NCBI GenBank assembly: GCA_965652145.1
Contig: CBFGTV010000017.1
Location: 1 to 53,083, forward strand
Direction: 5' to 3'
Length of the DNA: 53,083 nucleotides
From: CBFGTV01 sp965652145
GTDB lineage: Bacteria > Bacillota > Clostridia > Peptostreptococcales > Natronincolaceae
Notes under the pieces: model-generated
Told to the model about the DNA's origin: nothing
Databases searched by the model: none
What the model saw: only the letters and a program-made list of their open reading frames with translations
Made by a program: the position numbers and the translations under genes
Shown here: piece after piece, positions 16,286 to 25,330 of the stretch
How positions within the stretch are numbered: the stretch's first letter is position 1
Layout of the letters: each line of letters opens with the position of its first letter

Positions 16286-18635
16286 ACAAAATAAAATGAT
16301 TTTGTTTGATGGGGCCATGGGCACCATGCTTCAAAGGGCAGGTCTTGAAGTCGGTGCCCTGCCGGAGCTGTTAAATCTTGAGAAGCCAGAATTGATCCGA
16401 GAAATTCATCAAAGCTATGTAAAGGCAGGGGCTCAAATCATAACCACCAATACCTTTCAAGCCAATGAATTGAAGCTGGGAAAAAGCTCCCATAGCCTTG
16501 AGGCAATTATCGAAGCCGGGGTAAGGCTTGCTAGAGAAGCCAAGGCCCCCTATGTGGCACAGGATATTGGCCCCCTGGGTCAAATGCTGGCTCCCCTTGG
16601 TGAAATCAGCTTTCAAAGGGCCTATGAGATTTTTAAAAGACAGGTGATGGCTGGCGTTAAGGCCGGGGTGGATTGTATTATAATTGAAACCCTCTCCGAT
16701 TTATATGAGGCCAAGGCGGCTCTGCTGGCAGTTAAGGAAAATAGTGATTTACCCGTATTCTGTACTATGACCTTCCAGGGGGACGGAAGAACCTTTGTGG
16801 GAACCGATGCCATTACAGCTACCCAGGTGCTACAGGGACTGGGGGCAGATGCCCTGGGAATTAATTGCTCCCTTGGGCCTAAAGAAATTCTGCCATTATT
16901 ACCTGACGTGTTAAAATACGCCAAAGTACCGGTAATCGTACAACCCAATGCAGGGCTGCCCACTTTGGTACAGGGTAAAACCGTTTTTCCGGTGGAGCCA
17001 GCAGCCTTTGGAGAATACGGCAGGCAATTGGCTAAGCTGGGCGTAAAAATTTTGGGCGGCTGCTGCGGCACCACACCAGACCATATAAGGGCCCTACAGC
17101 AGCAAATAGACAGATTTCAGTTTCAACCCTGCGAGACAAAAATCGTTACCTGTTGCACCTCGGGCACCAAAACAGTCATACTTGACGGGAAAACAACAAT
17201 AACAGGGGAACGAATTAATCCGACGGGAAAAAAACAACTAAAGGAAGCCCTGCGTCAAAATGACTTGGAGGTGCTTTTAACCGAAGCCATAGAACAAACC
17301 CGGGCGGGGGCCCACATATTAGATGTTAATGTTGGATTGCCGGAAATCAATGAGGAAAGGGTATTGAAGGAAGCCGTTACTACTATTCAAACAGTGGTAG
17401 ATACACCGCTTCAAATTGACAGCGTAAATATCAAGGCCCTTGAAGGGGCCCTCAGGTGCTACAACGGAAAGCCAATTATAAATTCAGTCAATGGAAAGGA
17501 ATCTAGTATGGAGCAGGTTTTCCCCCTGGCCAAAAAGTATGGGGCAGTTTTAGTGGCCCTTACCCTGGATGAAGGGGGAATTCCGGAAACCGCCGAAGGA
17601 AGAGTGGCCATTGCAGAAAAGATCATGAAAGGAGCCATGGCCTATGGAATTCCAAAGGAGGATTTGATTATAGACTGCCTGGTGATGACCGTTTCGGCTC
17701 AGCAATCTATTGTCATGGAAACATTAAAGGCCGTGTCTCTGGTTAAGGAACGACTGGGATTAAAAACTACCCTGGGGGTCAGCAACGTTTCCTTTGGCTT
17801 ACCCAATCGGTCATTAATCAACAGAACCTTTTTAGCCGGTGCCCTAATGGCAGGGCTGGATGTACCAATACTTGATCCCCTTTCTGAAGAGATGATGAAT
17901 ACGGTAAAGGCCCATCGGGTTTTAAAGGGGGAGGATCAGGAGGCCAAGGACTTTATCAGAGATTTCCAGGGCATTCAACCTGGTCAAGGGGTCATGCCTC
18001 ATGAAAATAATGATTTAAAGGCCATGATTGTAGAGGGCAGAAAGGGAGCTGTGGCTGATACCGTCAGGCTGCTATTAAAAGAAATGGATGGGCTGGCAAT
18101 TATCAATCAATTTTTTATACCGGCCCTTGATCAGGTGGGGGAGGCCTACGAGGGAGGAATTCTCTTTCTGCCCCAGCTTTTAAGGGCGGCCGAGGCAGTA
18201 AAGGCAGGGCTTGAGGTTATTAAGGGTGCTTCTTCAAAAAACACCTCAGTTCTGCAAAATGAAAAGATTATTTTAGCCACTGTCCAGGGAGACATCCATG
18301 ATATTGGAAAAAATATAGCCAAAATGCTATTGGAAAATTACGGCTACAACATTCTTGATCTAGGAAAGGACGTAGCTCCAGAGGTCATATTGGCCGCCGT
18401 AAAGGAGCATGGGGTCCGATTGGTGGGGTTGAGTGCGCTAATGACAACCACCGTAAAAAACATGCAGCGAACCATCGAGCTAATCAAGGGGGAGGTGCCT
18501 GAGTGTAAAATTATGGTGGGGGGAGCCGTTTTGAACCCTCGATATGCAGAAATGATTGGAGCGGACTATTATGCGGTGGATGGTCAGGCAGGAATCCGCT
18601 TTGCCAGAAGGCTGCTGACTGAGGGGAAAGAATAA
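16266..18635 (+). CDS. metH: Cobalamin-dependent methionine synthase, without activation domain
   Basis: 789 residues. The homocysteine-binding domain (about 1-290) has the zinc ligands in GINCSLGP and GGCCGTTP. The pterin-binding barrel (about 310-560) contains TGERINPTGKK. The cap and cobalamin-binding domains (about 570-789) contain GDIHDIGKNIAKML, where His is the lower cobalt ligand. It methylates homocysteine using 5-methyl-THF. The C-terminal activation domain is absent and encoded upstream. GTG 16266 is preferred, 8 nt after AAAGGAGG; an open frame reaches 16203 but lies wholly within the previous gene. Confidence 0.93.
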   Translation: MRNLINEQNKMILFDGAMGTMLQRAGLEVGALPELLNLEKPELIREIHQSYVKAGAQIITTNTFQANELKLGKSSHSLEAIIEAGVRLAREAKAPYVAQDIGPLGQMLAPLGEISFQRAYEIFKRQVMAGVKAGVDCIIIETLSDLYEAKAALLAVKENSDLPVFCTMTFQGDGRTFVGTDAITATQVLQGLGADALGINCSLGPKEILPLLPDVLKYAKVPVIVQPNAGLPTLVQGKTVFPVEPAAFGEYGRQLAKLGVKILGGCCGTTPDHIRALQQQIDRFQFQPCETKIVTCCTSGTKTVILDGKTTITGERINPTGKKQLKEALRQNDLEVLLTEAIEQTRAGAHILDVNVGLPEINEERVLKEAVTTIQTVVDTPLQIDSVNIKALEGALRCYNGKPIINSVNGKESSMEQVFPLAKKYGAVLVALTLDEGGIPETAEGRVAIAEKIMKGAMAYGIPKEDLIIDCLVMTVSAQQSIVMETLKAVSLVKERLGLKTTLGVSNVSFGLPNRSLINRTFLAGALMAGLDVPILDPLSEEMMNTVKAHRVLKGEDQEAKDFIRDFQGIQPGQGVMPHENNDLKAMIVEGRKGAVADTVRLLLKEMDGLAIINQFFIPALDQVGEAYEGGILFLPQLLRAAEAVKAGLEVIKGASSKNTSVLQNEKIILATVQGDIHDIGKNIAKMLLENYGYNILDLGKDVAPEVILAAVKEHGVRLVGLSALMTTTVKNMQRTIELIKGEVPECKIMVGGAVLNPRYAEMIGADYYAVDGQAGIRFARRLLTEGKE

Positions 18636-18663
18636 AAGCCCGAACCAGGGAACTTTAGCTGTT

Positions 18664-18714
18664 AAAAATCCTTACTGACAGGAATGGGGATCATTCCTTG
18701 TCAGAAGGATTTTT
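18664..18714. terminator. Bidirectional terminator between metH and the YibE/F gene
   Basis: AAAAATCCTT pairs with AAGGATTTTT, with inner CTGACA/TGTCAG and GGAAT/ATTCC helices. T-runs exist on both strands; it contains the stop codon of the minus-strand gene. Confidence 0.9.
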
Positions 18715-19867
18715 CTTCAGCTAGGTTTTGCTTTATTTTTTTAATGTAGGCGGGTCTGGTAAATTCAATTCCGGCTAAAATGGCCGTAAAGGGGGCCACT
18801 GTCACCAGTCCAAAGCTGCCTACTATCGTATGAAGAATTTCGCCGGCGACGTAACGGAGATTTAAAATATTAATAACTGGTGTTCCCTGGGCCATAAAAA
18901 CCATCAATAGTGCAATGTATCCGCCTGAATAGGCCAATAGCAGGGTGGTGGTCATGGTTCCAATCACTGCTCTGCCAATTTCAAAGCCCGATTGAATCGC
19001 TTGGCTTCTTGTGATATCTGGGTTATTTTGAACCATTTCGTGAATTGCAGTGGAAATATCCATGGCTACATCCATTAAGGCTCCGGCGGAGGCGATGAAT
19101 ATACTGGAAATAAAAATATCGGTGAGATTTAAATGGGCATATCCCGAATATAATAAGGTTTCTGAAAAGGGAAGAATGGCCCCATGGATTTTAAAAAATT
19201 TCCCAAATACCAGGGTTAGTACACAGGTTAAGAAGGTACCCAGAAATGAACCCATTATGGCAACAAAGGCTCGACGGCTAATGCCTGCCACCAAGGTAAT
19301 AATGATCACTGTCAGAAAAACAATAATTATCATTGACACAATAATGGCATGATAGCCCTTTAACAGCATAGGAATTAGTAGTTTCCAGATTACCAGTATC
19401 GTTAACACAAAAGACAGCAGTGCCTTAACACCAACCCATTTTGCGAAAATAATTAGTAATAGCATGAATCCGCCAAATAAAATGATCTCTAAATCCAATC
19501 GATAATGGTCTATTAAAGTAATATGGGTGACTTCATCTTCTAAATAATCGATTACCCCCAGCGCTTTGTCTCCCTTTTCAAAGATTTTATCCATTTCTAG
19601 TTTTCCGATAAAGTGATTTACTGCTGGTTTTTCTACTCCTTTAAATTTACCATTTAATATCCTGACCCTGCATAACTGCTCCCCTTGAAGAATCATGCCG
19701 CCTGCATAGTGAATACCATCATTATTAACCTCCAGTATTTCCAACTGTACACGGCTGCTGTTGGGATATTCGTTTACCACAAAACCAGTAGGAAGAAAAA
19801 GTAAGAAGATAATCATAAAAAGGCTGCATCCAATAAAAATGAAGTTTCTCTTTTTAGCTTCCCTCAT
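18701..19867 (-). CDS. YibE/F family membrane protein
   Basis: 388 residues. An N-terminal membrane segment (about 10-30) is followed by an extracytoplasmic beta-rich part (about 35-125) and seven or so membrane segments. The family motifs GALMDVAMDIS and GRAVIGTMTTTLLLAYSGG are clear. Function is not established for the family; transport has been suggested. It overlaps the shared terminator at its 3' end. The alkaline phosphatase gene lies upstream on the same strand but a hairpin separates them. Confidence 0.85.
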   Translation of the reverse strand: MREAKKRNFIFIGCSLFMIIFLLFLPTGFVVNEYPNSSRVQLEILEVNNDGIHYAGGMILQGEQLCRVRILNGKFKGVEKPAVNHFIGKLEMDKIFEKGDKALGVIDYLEDEVTHITLIDHYRLDLEIILFGGFMLLLIIFAKWVGVKALLSFVLTILVIWKLLIPMLLKGYHAIIVSMIIIVFLTVIIITLVAGISRRAFVAIMGSFLGTFLTCVLTLVFGKFFKIHGAILPFSETLLYSGYAHLNLTDIFISSIFIASAGALMDVAMDISTAIHEMVQNNPDITRSQAIQSGFEIGRAVIGTMTTTLLLAYSGGYIALLMVFMAQGTPVINILNLRYVAGEILHTIVGSFGLVTVAPFTAILAGIEFTRPAYIKKIKQNLAEEKSF

Positions 19868-19958
19868 CTGTTTTTACACCATCCTTTTCTTAATTTTCTA
19901 TGATAATAAGCTTATTTAAATGACAGAATTTAATATTGAACAAGCTATTTATAAAAGT

Positions 19959-19990
19959 AAATTGAGCGAGGCTGGCAACTCGCTCAATTT
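19959..19990. terminator. Hairpin between alkaline phosphatase and YibE/F genes
   Basis: AAATTGAGCGAG (19959-19970) pairs perfectly with CTCGCTCAATTT (19979-19990). The T-run on the minus strand is interrupted, so strength is uncertain. Confidence 0.7.
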
Positions 19991-20015
19991 TAATACAGCT
20001 ATTAGCCTTTACAAA

Positions 20016-21560
20016 TTATTTGACATTTAAAATAGCAGCCATTTTATGATATATATCAGTATTATCATAGAATCCGTTGAACAGCTCGTGGCCCTTTCCA
20101 ATGGCAAATACCGGAGCAGGCAGACCGGTATGGGCGTAGGAGGTAAAGCTGATACCGGCTTTATGGTTTAATATATGAGTAATGGTAATGCAGAAGGGTT
20201 CATAACCACCATATAATAATTGCTCCTCTTCCGTATTGGCCCTTTCCTCGGCAGGGGTCATACTTTGCTTTAAGGCATCTTCCAGCTTTTGAATTTCAGA
20301 TGGTGTTAAAACCATTTCAGGATATTTTTCAGCATCTTTATCATCGGGGAATAACAAGCCAAAGCCGGCCTTAATTTCCCCGGCTAAATCAGACACCTGG
20401 GCAGTATCAATTGTATGATTTTCTTTATAGGGATTCAGAACGTGGTGCCTAAAGGCTTCATCTGATGATGTGGTCGCCCTTTGAATCTTATCAAAGAATG
20501 TTGAATAGCCAGTTCCGGCAAAGCCAATGGTCATCCCTCCGGTTTCGTGGTCACCGGTGACCACAATCAAGGTTTCGTCAGGGTGTTTATGATAAAAATC
20601 AATTGCAGCCTCTACTGCGTCTGCAAAGGCGATTGTATCGTGGATAACCGCAGGAGCATCGTTGGCATGGCCAGCCCAGTCAATTTTTCCCCCTTCAACC
20701 ATCATAAAAAATCCGTTGGGGTTTTCCAGTACATCAATACCCTTCTTTACAAAGTCAGCCAATGAAAGCTGTCCTGGCTGCCGGTCAATTTCGTAGGGAA
20801 GGGAGGTTCCGTCTACAGACATATCTGGGCTCACTGCAACTACTTTTTTGTCTTGTTGACTTAGCTTTAGAATATCCTCCCGTGTATTAACAATCGTATA
20901 GCCTTTCTTTTTCAGAACCTCGTATATATGAGGCTGATCGCTGTTGCTACCTGTCGGGCTTAAAAACCCACCGCCGCCAAAATAATCAAAGCCAGAGCCG
21001 GGAATTTGACTAGCAATTTCATAATACATTCCACGGCTGGGAACCTTGGCATAAAAGGCAGCTGGTGTGGCATGGTTGAGGGGCACGCTGGAAACAATGC
21101 CCACCTTATAGCCCTTAGCGGCAAGCCTTTCGGTAATAGGAGTGTAAGAAACTGCTTTACCTTGGTCCATATTAATTACCCCAGACAGGGTTTTATAGCC
21201 GCTTGCCAGAGATGTTGCAGTGGAAGCAGAGTCTGGAATAAAGGAAGATGAATCGTAGGTCTGGGCAGAACCCGCTGTAGGAAAATTAGAAAAGTTCAAT
21301 TTTTCAATTCCACCCCCATCTACAATATCCTTCAAACCAGCCTTCTTGCCTAAGTACATTTCAGTGGAAGTAATTTGGGGGTAGCTTAAACCATCGCCGA
21401 TAAATAAGAATATGTACTTTGGTGCCTTCCCCTCATATGTAATGGCGGCTTTTTCCTGGTCAAGGGAAGCGAAGGTATTGGTACTTACTGTAATGGCCAA
21501 GATAGCAACCATCAGAAAAATACCAATCATTGATACAGCTTTTTTGTTTCTGGTCAGCAT
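20016..21560 (-). CDS. phoA: Secreted alkaline phosphatase
   Basis: 514 residues. A signal peptide covers about 1-33 (basic start, hydrophobic core, cleavage near NTFAS). Conserved motifs: metal-binding LFIGDGLSYPQ, the active-site Ser in IPDSASTATSLASGYKT, VEGGKIDWAGH, and VTGDHETGGM. It hydrolyses phosphomonoesters outside the cell, using two Zn and one Mg. The frame opens with a TTG at 21569, but AAGGAGG directly abuts that codon and gives a 9-nt spacing to ATG 21560, which is chosen. A Pho-box-like repeat lies upstream. Confidence 0.92.
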   Translation of the reverse strand: MLTRNKKAVSMIGIFLMVAILAITVSTNTFASLDQEKAAITYEGKAPKYIFLFIGDGLSYPQITSTEMYLGKKAGLKDIVDGGGIEKLNFSNFPTAGSAQTYDSSSFIPDSASTATSLASGYKTLSGVINMDQGKAVSYTPITERLAAKGYKVGIVSSVPLNHATPAAFYAKVPSRGMYYEIASQIPGSGFDYFGGGGFLSPTGSNSDQPHIYEVLKKKGYTIVNTREDILKLSQQDKKVVAVSPDMSVDGTSLPYEIDRQPGQLSLADFVKKGIDVLENPNGFFMMVEGGKIDWAGHANDAPAVIHDTIAFADAVEAAIDFYHKHPDETLIVVTGDHETGGMTIGFAGTGYSTFFDKIQRATTSSDEAFRHHVLNPYKENHTIDTAQVSDLAGEIKAGFGLLFPDDKDAEKYPEMVLTPSEIQKLEDALKQSMTPAEERANTEEEQLLYGGYEPFCITITHILNHKAGISFTSYAHTGLPAPVFAIGKGHELFNGFYDNTDIYHKMAAILNVK

Positions 21561-21596
21561 TTTAGACAACCTCCTTATTTTTTATATTTCAGCGTT

Positions 21597-21671
21597 ATTA
21601 TATCGAGTATTTGTTAAATCATAATTAAGACAAGGTTATGGGATGTAATGATTAGGTTGATTATATGTTAA
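21597..21671 (-). promoter_or_regulatory. phoA promoter with Pho-box-like repeats
   Basis: On the minus strand there is a -10 TATAAT (21602-21597). Upstream lie four 6-bp units at exact 11-bp spacing, starting at 21671, 21660, 21649 and 21638: TTAACA, TCAACC, ATTACA, TAACCT. Tandem TTAACA-like units with 5-bp gaps are the form of Bacillus PhoP boxes. Two units are poor matches and no -35 is obvious, as expected for an activated promoter. Confidence 0.4.
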
Positions 21672-21777
21672 ATATATAGCAATTTAGTTTGTATGAAAAA
21701 TTATGAGTTTGATTTCTCCATTTAATAATGAGAAGCATCAAAAAGAAAGAGGTTATTCAAAAAAATCAAAAAATATA

Positions 21778-21806
21778 TTGCATTATCCATTAAAATATAT
21801 TACAAT
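21778..21806 (+). promoter_or_regulatory. Promoter of amt
   Basis: TTGCAT (21778-21783), 17 bp, TACAAT (21801-21806); start expected near 21813, giving a leader of about 205 nt. Confidence 0.65.
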
Positions 21807-21855
21807 ACTATCTATATTAAACCATCATATTTAGCATTCATATTGTACAATAGGC

Positions 21856-21907
21856 AAAGGCGTCTATTAACAAGGGAAAAAGCTCCCTTTGTTAAGGATG
21901 TCTTTTT
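21856..21907 (+). terminator. Terminator in the amt leader
   Basis: Outer stem AAAGGCGTC (21856-21864) with GATGTCTTT, inner stem TTAACAAGGGA with TCCCTTTGTTAA (one bulge) and a six-base loop AAAAGC, then a T-run. It lies between promoter and gene, so it is an attenuator candidate, plausibly for the ANTAR protein of this operon. Confidence 0.75.
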
Positions 21908-22017
21908 TTATTGTCATATAAAGTATACTTTATACAATTATTTAGAGCATGTACCAAAGGACATGACTCAAGGCTTTGAAACAAAAAGATATTGTAAAGA
22001 TTAAGGGGGACGTGAAA

Positions 22018-23274
22018 ATGGACTATTCAATTGCTATTGATACGGTATGGGTACTTTTGGCAACCTGTTTGGTTTTTTTTATGCAGGCGGGCTTTGCCAT
22101 GGTGGAAACAGGCTTTACTAGATCAAAAAATGCAGGAAATATTATCATGAAAAATTTAATGGATTTTTCCGTTGGATCAGTGGTCTTTTGGCTGATTGGC
22201 TTTAGTATCATGTTTGGGCCGACCATCGGAGGCCTAATCGGAAAGCTGGATTTCTTCACCCTGGGAAACTATGGAGGACTCGAATTAAATATTCCAAAGG
22301 AGACCTTTTTAATTTTTCAAACGGTATTCTGTGCTACGGCGGCAACCATTGTATCTGGTGCCATGGCTGAGAGAACAAAGTTTGTATCCTATTTAATTTA
22401 TAGCCTAGTGATCAGTGCTGTTATTTATCCCATTGTAGGCCATTGGATTTGGGGTGGCGGTTGGATTTCAGAGCTAGGCTTCCATGATTTTGCCGGCTCG
22501 ACCGTTGTTCATTCAACCGGGGGATGGGCAGCCCTGATGGGGGCCATCGTAATTGGCCCTAGAATCGGTAAATATACAAAGGATGGAAAGGTTAAGGTTA
22601 TCAAAGGCCATAGCTTAACCCTGGGAGCCCTGGGAGTTTTTATTCTTTGGCTAGGCTGGTTTGGATTTAATCCCGGGTCTACCCTTGCTGGAACAGATAC
22701 AGTGGCTATTTCTCATATCTTTATTACCACCAATTTGGCCGGAGCCATGGGGTCCATTGTAGCAATGCTTGTTTCCTGGGCAAAGTATAAAAAACCCGAT
22801 GTCAGTATGACGTTAAATGGCGTTTTAGCTGGCTTGGTGGGAATAACCGCCGGCACCGATGTGGTAGATGCATTTGGTGCAGTAATAATTGGGGCTGCTG
22901 CAGGTATTATTGTGGTTTATGCCATAGAATTATTTGATAATGTGTTAAAGATTGATGACCCAGTGGGGGCCATCAGTGTTCATGGTATATGTGGAGCCCT
23001 TGGAACCATTATGGTTGGATTATTTTCCACCGACGGCGGCTTGCTCTATGGTGGTGGAGCAGGCCTCCTGATTACTCAGCTTGTTGGGGTCGTGGCAGTT
23101 GGTCTATGGGTTTGCTTAACCAGCTTTGCTCTATTTAAAGCCATCGACTTTACAGTAGGCTTAAGGGTCAGCGATGAGGAAGAAATCGAGGGCTTAGATA
23201 AACGGGAGCATGGTGCCGACAGCTACGCAGATTTTGAACCAAGGGTGACTCAAATAAGCAGTGAACAGGTTTAA
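22018..23274 (+). CDS. amt: Ammonium transporter (Amt/MEP/Rh family)
   Basis: 418 residues with 11 predicted membrane segments. The family features FVMQAGFAMVE-type start (FMQAGFAMVETGFTRSKN), the pore His of VVHSTGGWAALMG and the second pore His of SVHGICGALG are present. It conducts ammonium into the cell and is gated by PII proteins; glnK lies 30 bp downstream. An open frame starts at TTG 21976, but AAGGGGGA (22003-22010) points to ATG 22018 and the first membrane segment begins there. Confidence 0.95.
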   Translation: MDYSIAIDTVWVLLATCLVFFMQAGFAMVETGFTRSKNAGNIIMKNLMDFSVGSVVFWLIGFSIMFGPTIGGLIGKLDFFTLGNYGGLELNIPKETFLIFQTVFCATAATIVSGAMAERTKFVSYLIYSLVISAVIYPIVGHWIWGGGWISELGFHDFAGSTVVHSTGGWAALMGAIVIGPRIGKYTKDGKVKVIKGHSLTLGALGVFILWLGWFGFNPGSTLAGTDTVAISHIFITTNLAGAMGSIVAMLVSWAKYKKPDVSMTLNGVLAGLVGITAGTDVVDAFGAVIIGAAAGIIVVYAIELFDNVLKIDDPVGAISVHGICGALGTIMVGLFSTDGGLLYGGGAGLLITQLVGVVAVGLWVCLTSFALFKAIDFTVGLRVSDEEEIEGLDKREHGADSYADFEPRVTQISSEQV

Positions 23275-23304
23275 TTATTCAGAGGGAGAAAGGGAGGCAT
23301 GGCA

Positions 23305-23667
23305 ATGACTGAAAGGATAACGAAGGTGGAAATTATCACCAGACCCAATAAATTTGAGGCTTTAAAGGAAGCCTTAAATGATATAGGCGTAATGGGTATG
23401 ACTGTTACCAATGTAATGGGATGCGGTGTACAAAAAGGAAGAACAGAAAATTACAGAGGGGTTACCTATACCCCAGAGCTTTTGCCAAAAATAAAAGTGG
23501 AAACCGTTATTTGTGAAGTGCCGGTGGAGCAGGTGGTGGAAACCGCCAAGAGGGTACTCTATACCGGTGAAATTGGTGATGGTAAGATATTTATTACCGA
23601 AATCAGCAATGTTATTCGTATTAGAAATGGTGATGAGGGAAAATTAGCCCTTAACAATGAAATATAG
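23305..23667 (+). CDS. glnK: Nitrogen regulatory protein P-II
   Basis: 120 residues. The T-loop reads GRTENYRGVTYTPELLPK and includes the tyrosine (about 55) that is uridylylated in proteobacteria. The B-loop IGDGKIFI and C-loop end VIRIRNGD are present. It senses ATP, ADP and 2-oxoglutarate and blocks Amt. ATG 23305 is preferred because GGGAGG (23292-23297) is 7 nt before it and only 1 nt before ATG 23299. The adjacent amt makes this a GlnK-type PII. Confidence 0.94.
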   Translation: MTERITKVEIITRPNKFEALKEALNDIGVMGMTVTNVMGCGVQKGRTENYRGVTYTPELLPKIKVETVICEVPVEQVVETAKRVLYTGEIGDGKIFITEISNVIRIRNGDEGKLALNNEI

Positions 23668-23710
23668 TTGGTCATATTAATTAGACAATTTCCTAATATT
23701 TTAGTCCTCC

Positions 23711-23747
23711 TAAGGCCCCTTATCGATGATAAGGGGTCAGTGCCTTA
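23711..23747 (+). terminator. Hairpin after glnK
   Basis: CCCCTTATC (23716-23724) pairs with GATAAGGGG (23728-23736), flanked by TAAGGC/GCCTTA. No T-run follows; it may be a weak terminator or an RNA stabiliser. Confidence 0.45.
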
Positions 23748-23765
23748 AAAATATTACAAAATTCT

Positions 23766-23794
23766 TTGTATATAGGGGAATTTTTGTATACAAT
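23766..23794 (+). promoter_or_regulatory. Promoter of glnA
   Basis: TTGTAT (23766-23771), 17 bp, TACAAT (23789-23794). The -10 is identical to that of amt. Confidence 0.6.
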
Positions 23795-23812
23795 AGTGTT
23801 ATCAAATTTTTC

Positions 23813-23898
23813 AATCACAAGGATTTCTTCATTTAATTCAATAGCTGGATTGTTTAGTGCCATGCAGATAGAAGCTTCCCCACGATTGCTGGTTTTTT
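23813..23898 (+). promoter_or_regulatory. glnA leader: two small hairpins then a terminator-like stem
   Basis: Hairpin 1 is AATC/GATT (23813-23825, loop ACAAG). Hairpin 2 is CAAT/ATTG (23839-23852, loop AGCTGG). A stem follows, CCA-GCA (23860-23866, one bulged T) with TGCTGG (23887-23892) and TTTTTT. The layout resembles ANTAR two-hairpin leaders, but the loops do not match the reported A1/G4 hexaloop rule, so this is tentative. Confidence 0.4.
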
Positions 23899-23962
23899 AC
23901 TATACTGGAATTGATTCAACAACCTCAATAGCAAATTCAAATTTTAAAGGAGGAAAGAGCCC

Positions 23963-25288
23963 ATGAATGAAAAGGAAATGCTGTTAAATAAGGCAAAGGA
24001 GCTGGAAGTGGAATTTATTCACCTTCAATTTACAGACATTATGGGGGTGATGAAAAATGTTTCTATTACCATCGAGCAGCTGGAAAAGGCCCTTAATAAT
24101 GAAATTATGTTTGATGGCTCGTCAATAGACGGCTTTGTCAGAATTGAAGAGTCTGACATGTATTTAGTACCTGACATCAAAACCTTCACCATATTGCCAT
24201 GGTCTAGTTATCCAAAGGAGGCAAGGCTGATCTGTGACGTTTATCGATCCGATGGCAGCCCTTTTCCGGGGTGCCCCAGAAATGCCCTAAAAAAGGTACT
24301 TCAGGAGGCAAAGAACCTGGGGTATCAATTAAATGTGGGGCCGGAGTGTGAATTTTTTCTGTTTTACACCGACGAAAAGGGGGAGCCTTCTCTGAAAACC
24401 CACGATGATGCAGGCTATTTTGATTTAGCTCCGGTGGACCTGGGGGGCAGTGCCCGTAGGGATATGACCATGGTGTTGAAGGAGATGGGATTTGAAATTG
24501 AGGCCTCCCATCATGAGGTAGCCCCTGGACAGCACGAAATCGACTTTAAATATAAGGATGCCCTAACCACCGCTGATAATATTATGACCTTTAAAATGGT
24601 TGTCAGAATGATTGCCCAACGACACGGGCTCCATGCCACCTTTATGCCGAAGCCCAAGTATGGAATGAGTGGGTCTGGTATGCACATTAATATGTCCCTG
24701 GAAACCATAGAGGGCAAAAACGCCTTTTATGACGAAGCTGATGAGCTGAAGCTTTCAACGGTAGCCTATCATTTTTTAGGGGGAGTATTGAAGCATGCCA
24801 AGGGCTTTACAGCTATTACGAACCCAACGGTCAATTCCTATAAAAGGCTGGTGCCGGGTTACGAGGCGCCAGTGTTAATTGCCTGGTCAGCCAACAATAG
24901 AAGTCCTTTAATTAGAATACCTACAAAACGTGGAAGCTCCACAAGAATAGAATTGAGAAGCCCTGACCCTTCCGCCAATCCCTATTTAGCCATGGCAGTT
25001 ATTTTAAAGGCAGGTCTTGAAGGAATCAAAAATAAAATTATTCCTCCAGAGGCAGTTTCCAGCAATGTTTATGAAATGGAGAAGCTGGAGGTAAAGGAAA
25101 GGGGAATTGAGAGCCTTCCCGTAAATCTCTATGAGGCAGTAAAGCTTCTTTTAAAGGATGATGTTATTAAAGGGGTTTTAGGAGACCATATCCTAGAGAA
25201 ATTTGTAGATGCTACCCTCTATGAATGGAATGAGTATTCCGCCTATGTTTCCCAATGGGAGCTTGACAGATATTTAAAGAAATTTTAG
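23963..25288 (+). CDS. glnA: Glutamine synthetase type I (alpha form)
   Basis: 441 residues, full length for the GSI-alpha type. Motifs: FDGSSIDGF, the metal-binding PGQHEIDFK, GSGMHINMS, the ATP-binding KRLVPGYEAP, and RIPTKRGSSTRIELRSPDPSANPYLA. It makes glutamine from glutamate, ammonia and ATP. Start ATG follows AAAGGAGG. It has its own promoter between glnK and the ANTAR gene; no GlnR gene is in the window. Confidence 0.96.
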   Translation: MNEKEMLLNKAKELEVEFIHLQFTDIMGVMKNVSITIEQLEKALNNEIMFDGSSIDGFVRIEESDMYLVPDIKTFTILPWSSYPKEARLICDVYRSDGSPFPGCPRNALKKVLQEAKNLGYQLNVGPECEFFLFYTDEKGEPSLKTHDDAGYFDLAPVDLGGSARRDMTMVLKEMGFEIEASHHEVAPGQHEIDFKYKDALTTADNIMTFKMVVRMIAQRHGLHATFMPKPKYGMSGSGMHINMSLETIEGKNAFYDEADELKLSTVAYHFLGGVLKHAKGFTAITNPTVNSYKRLVPGYEAPVLIAWSANNRSPLIRIPTKRGSSTRIELRSPDPSANPYLAMAVILKAGLEGIKNKIIPPEAVSSNVYEMEKLEVKERGIESLPVNLYEAVKLLLKDDVIKGVLGDHILEKFVDATLYEWNEYSAYVSQWELDRYLKKF

Positions 25289-25330
25289 GGCTTTACTGCT
25301 GAAATATAGCCTGCTGTTTGGAGTGATTTT

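Noticed and set aside
23766..23966. 66-codon plus-strand frame before glnA
   Set aside because: It begins in the predicted glnA promoter and has no ribosome binding site; the leader RNA structure explains the sequence better.
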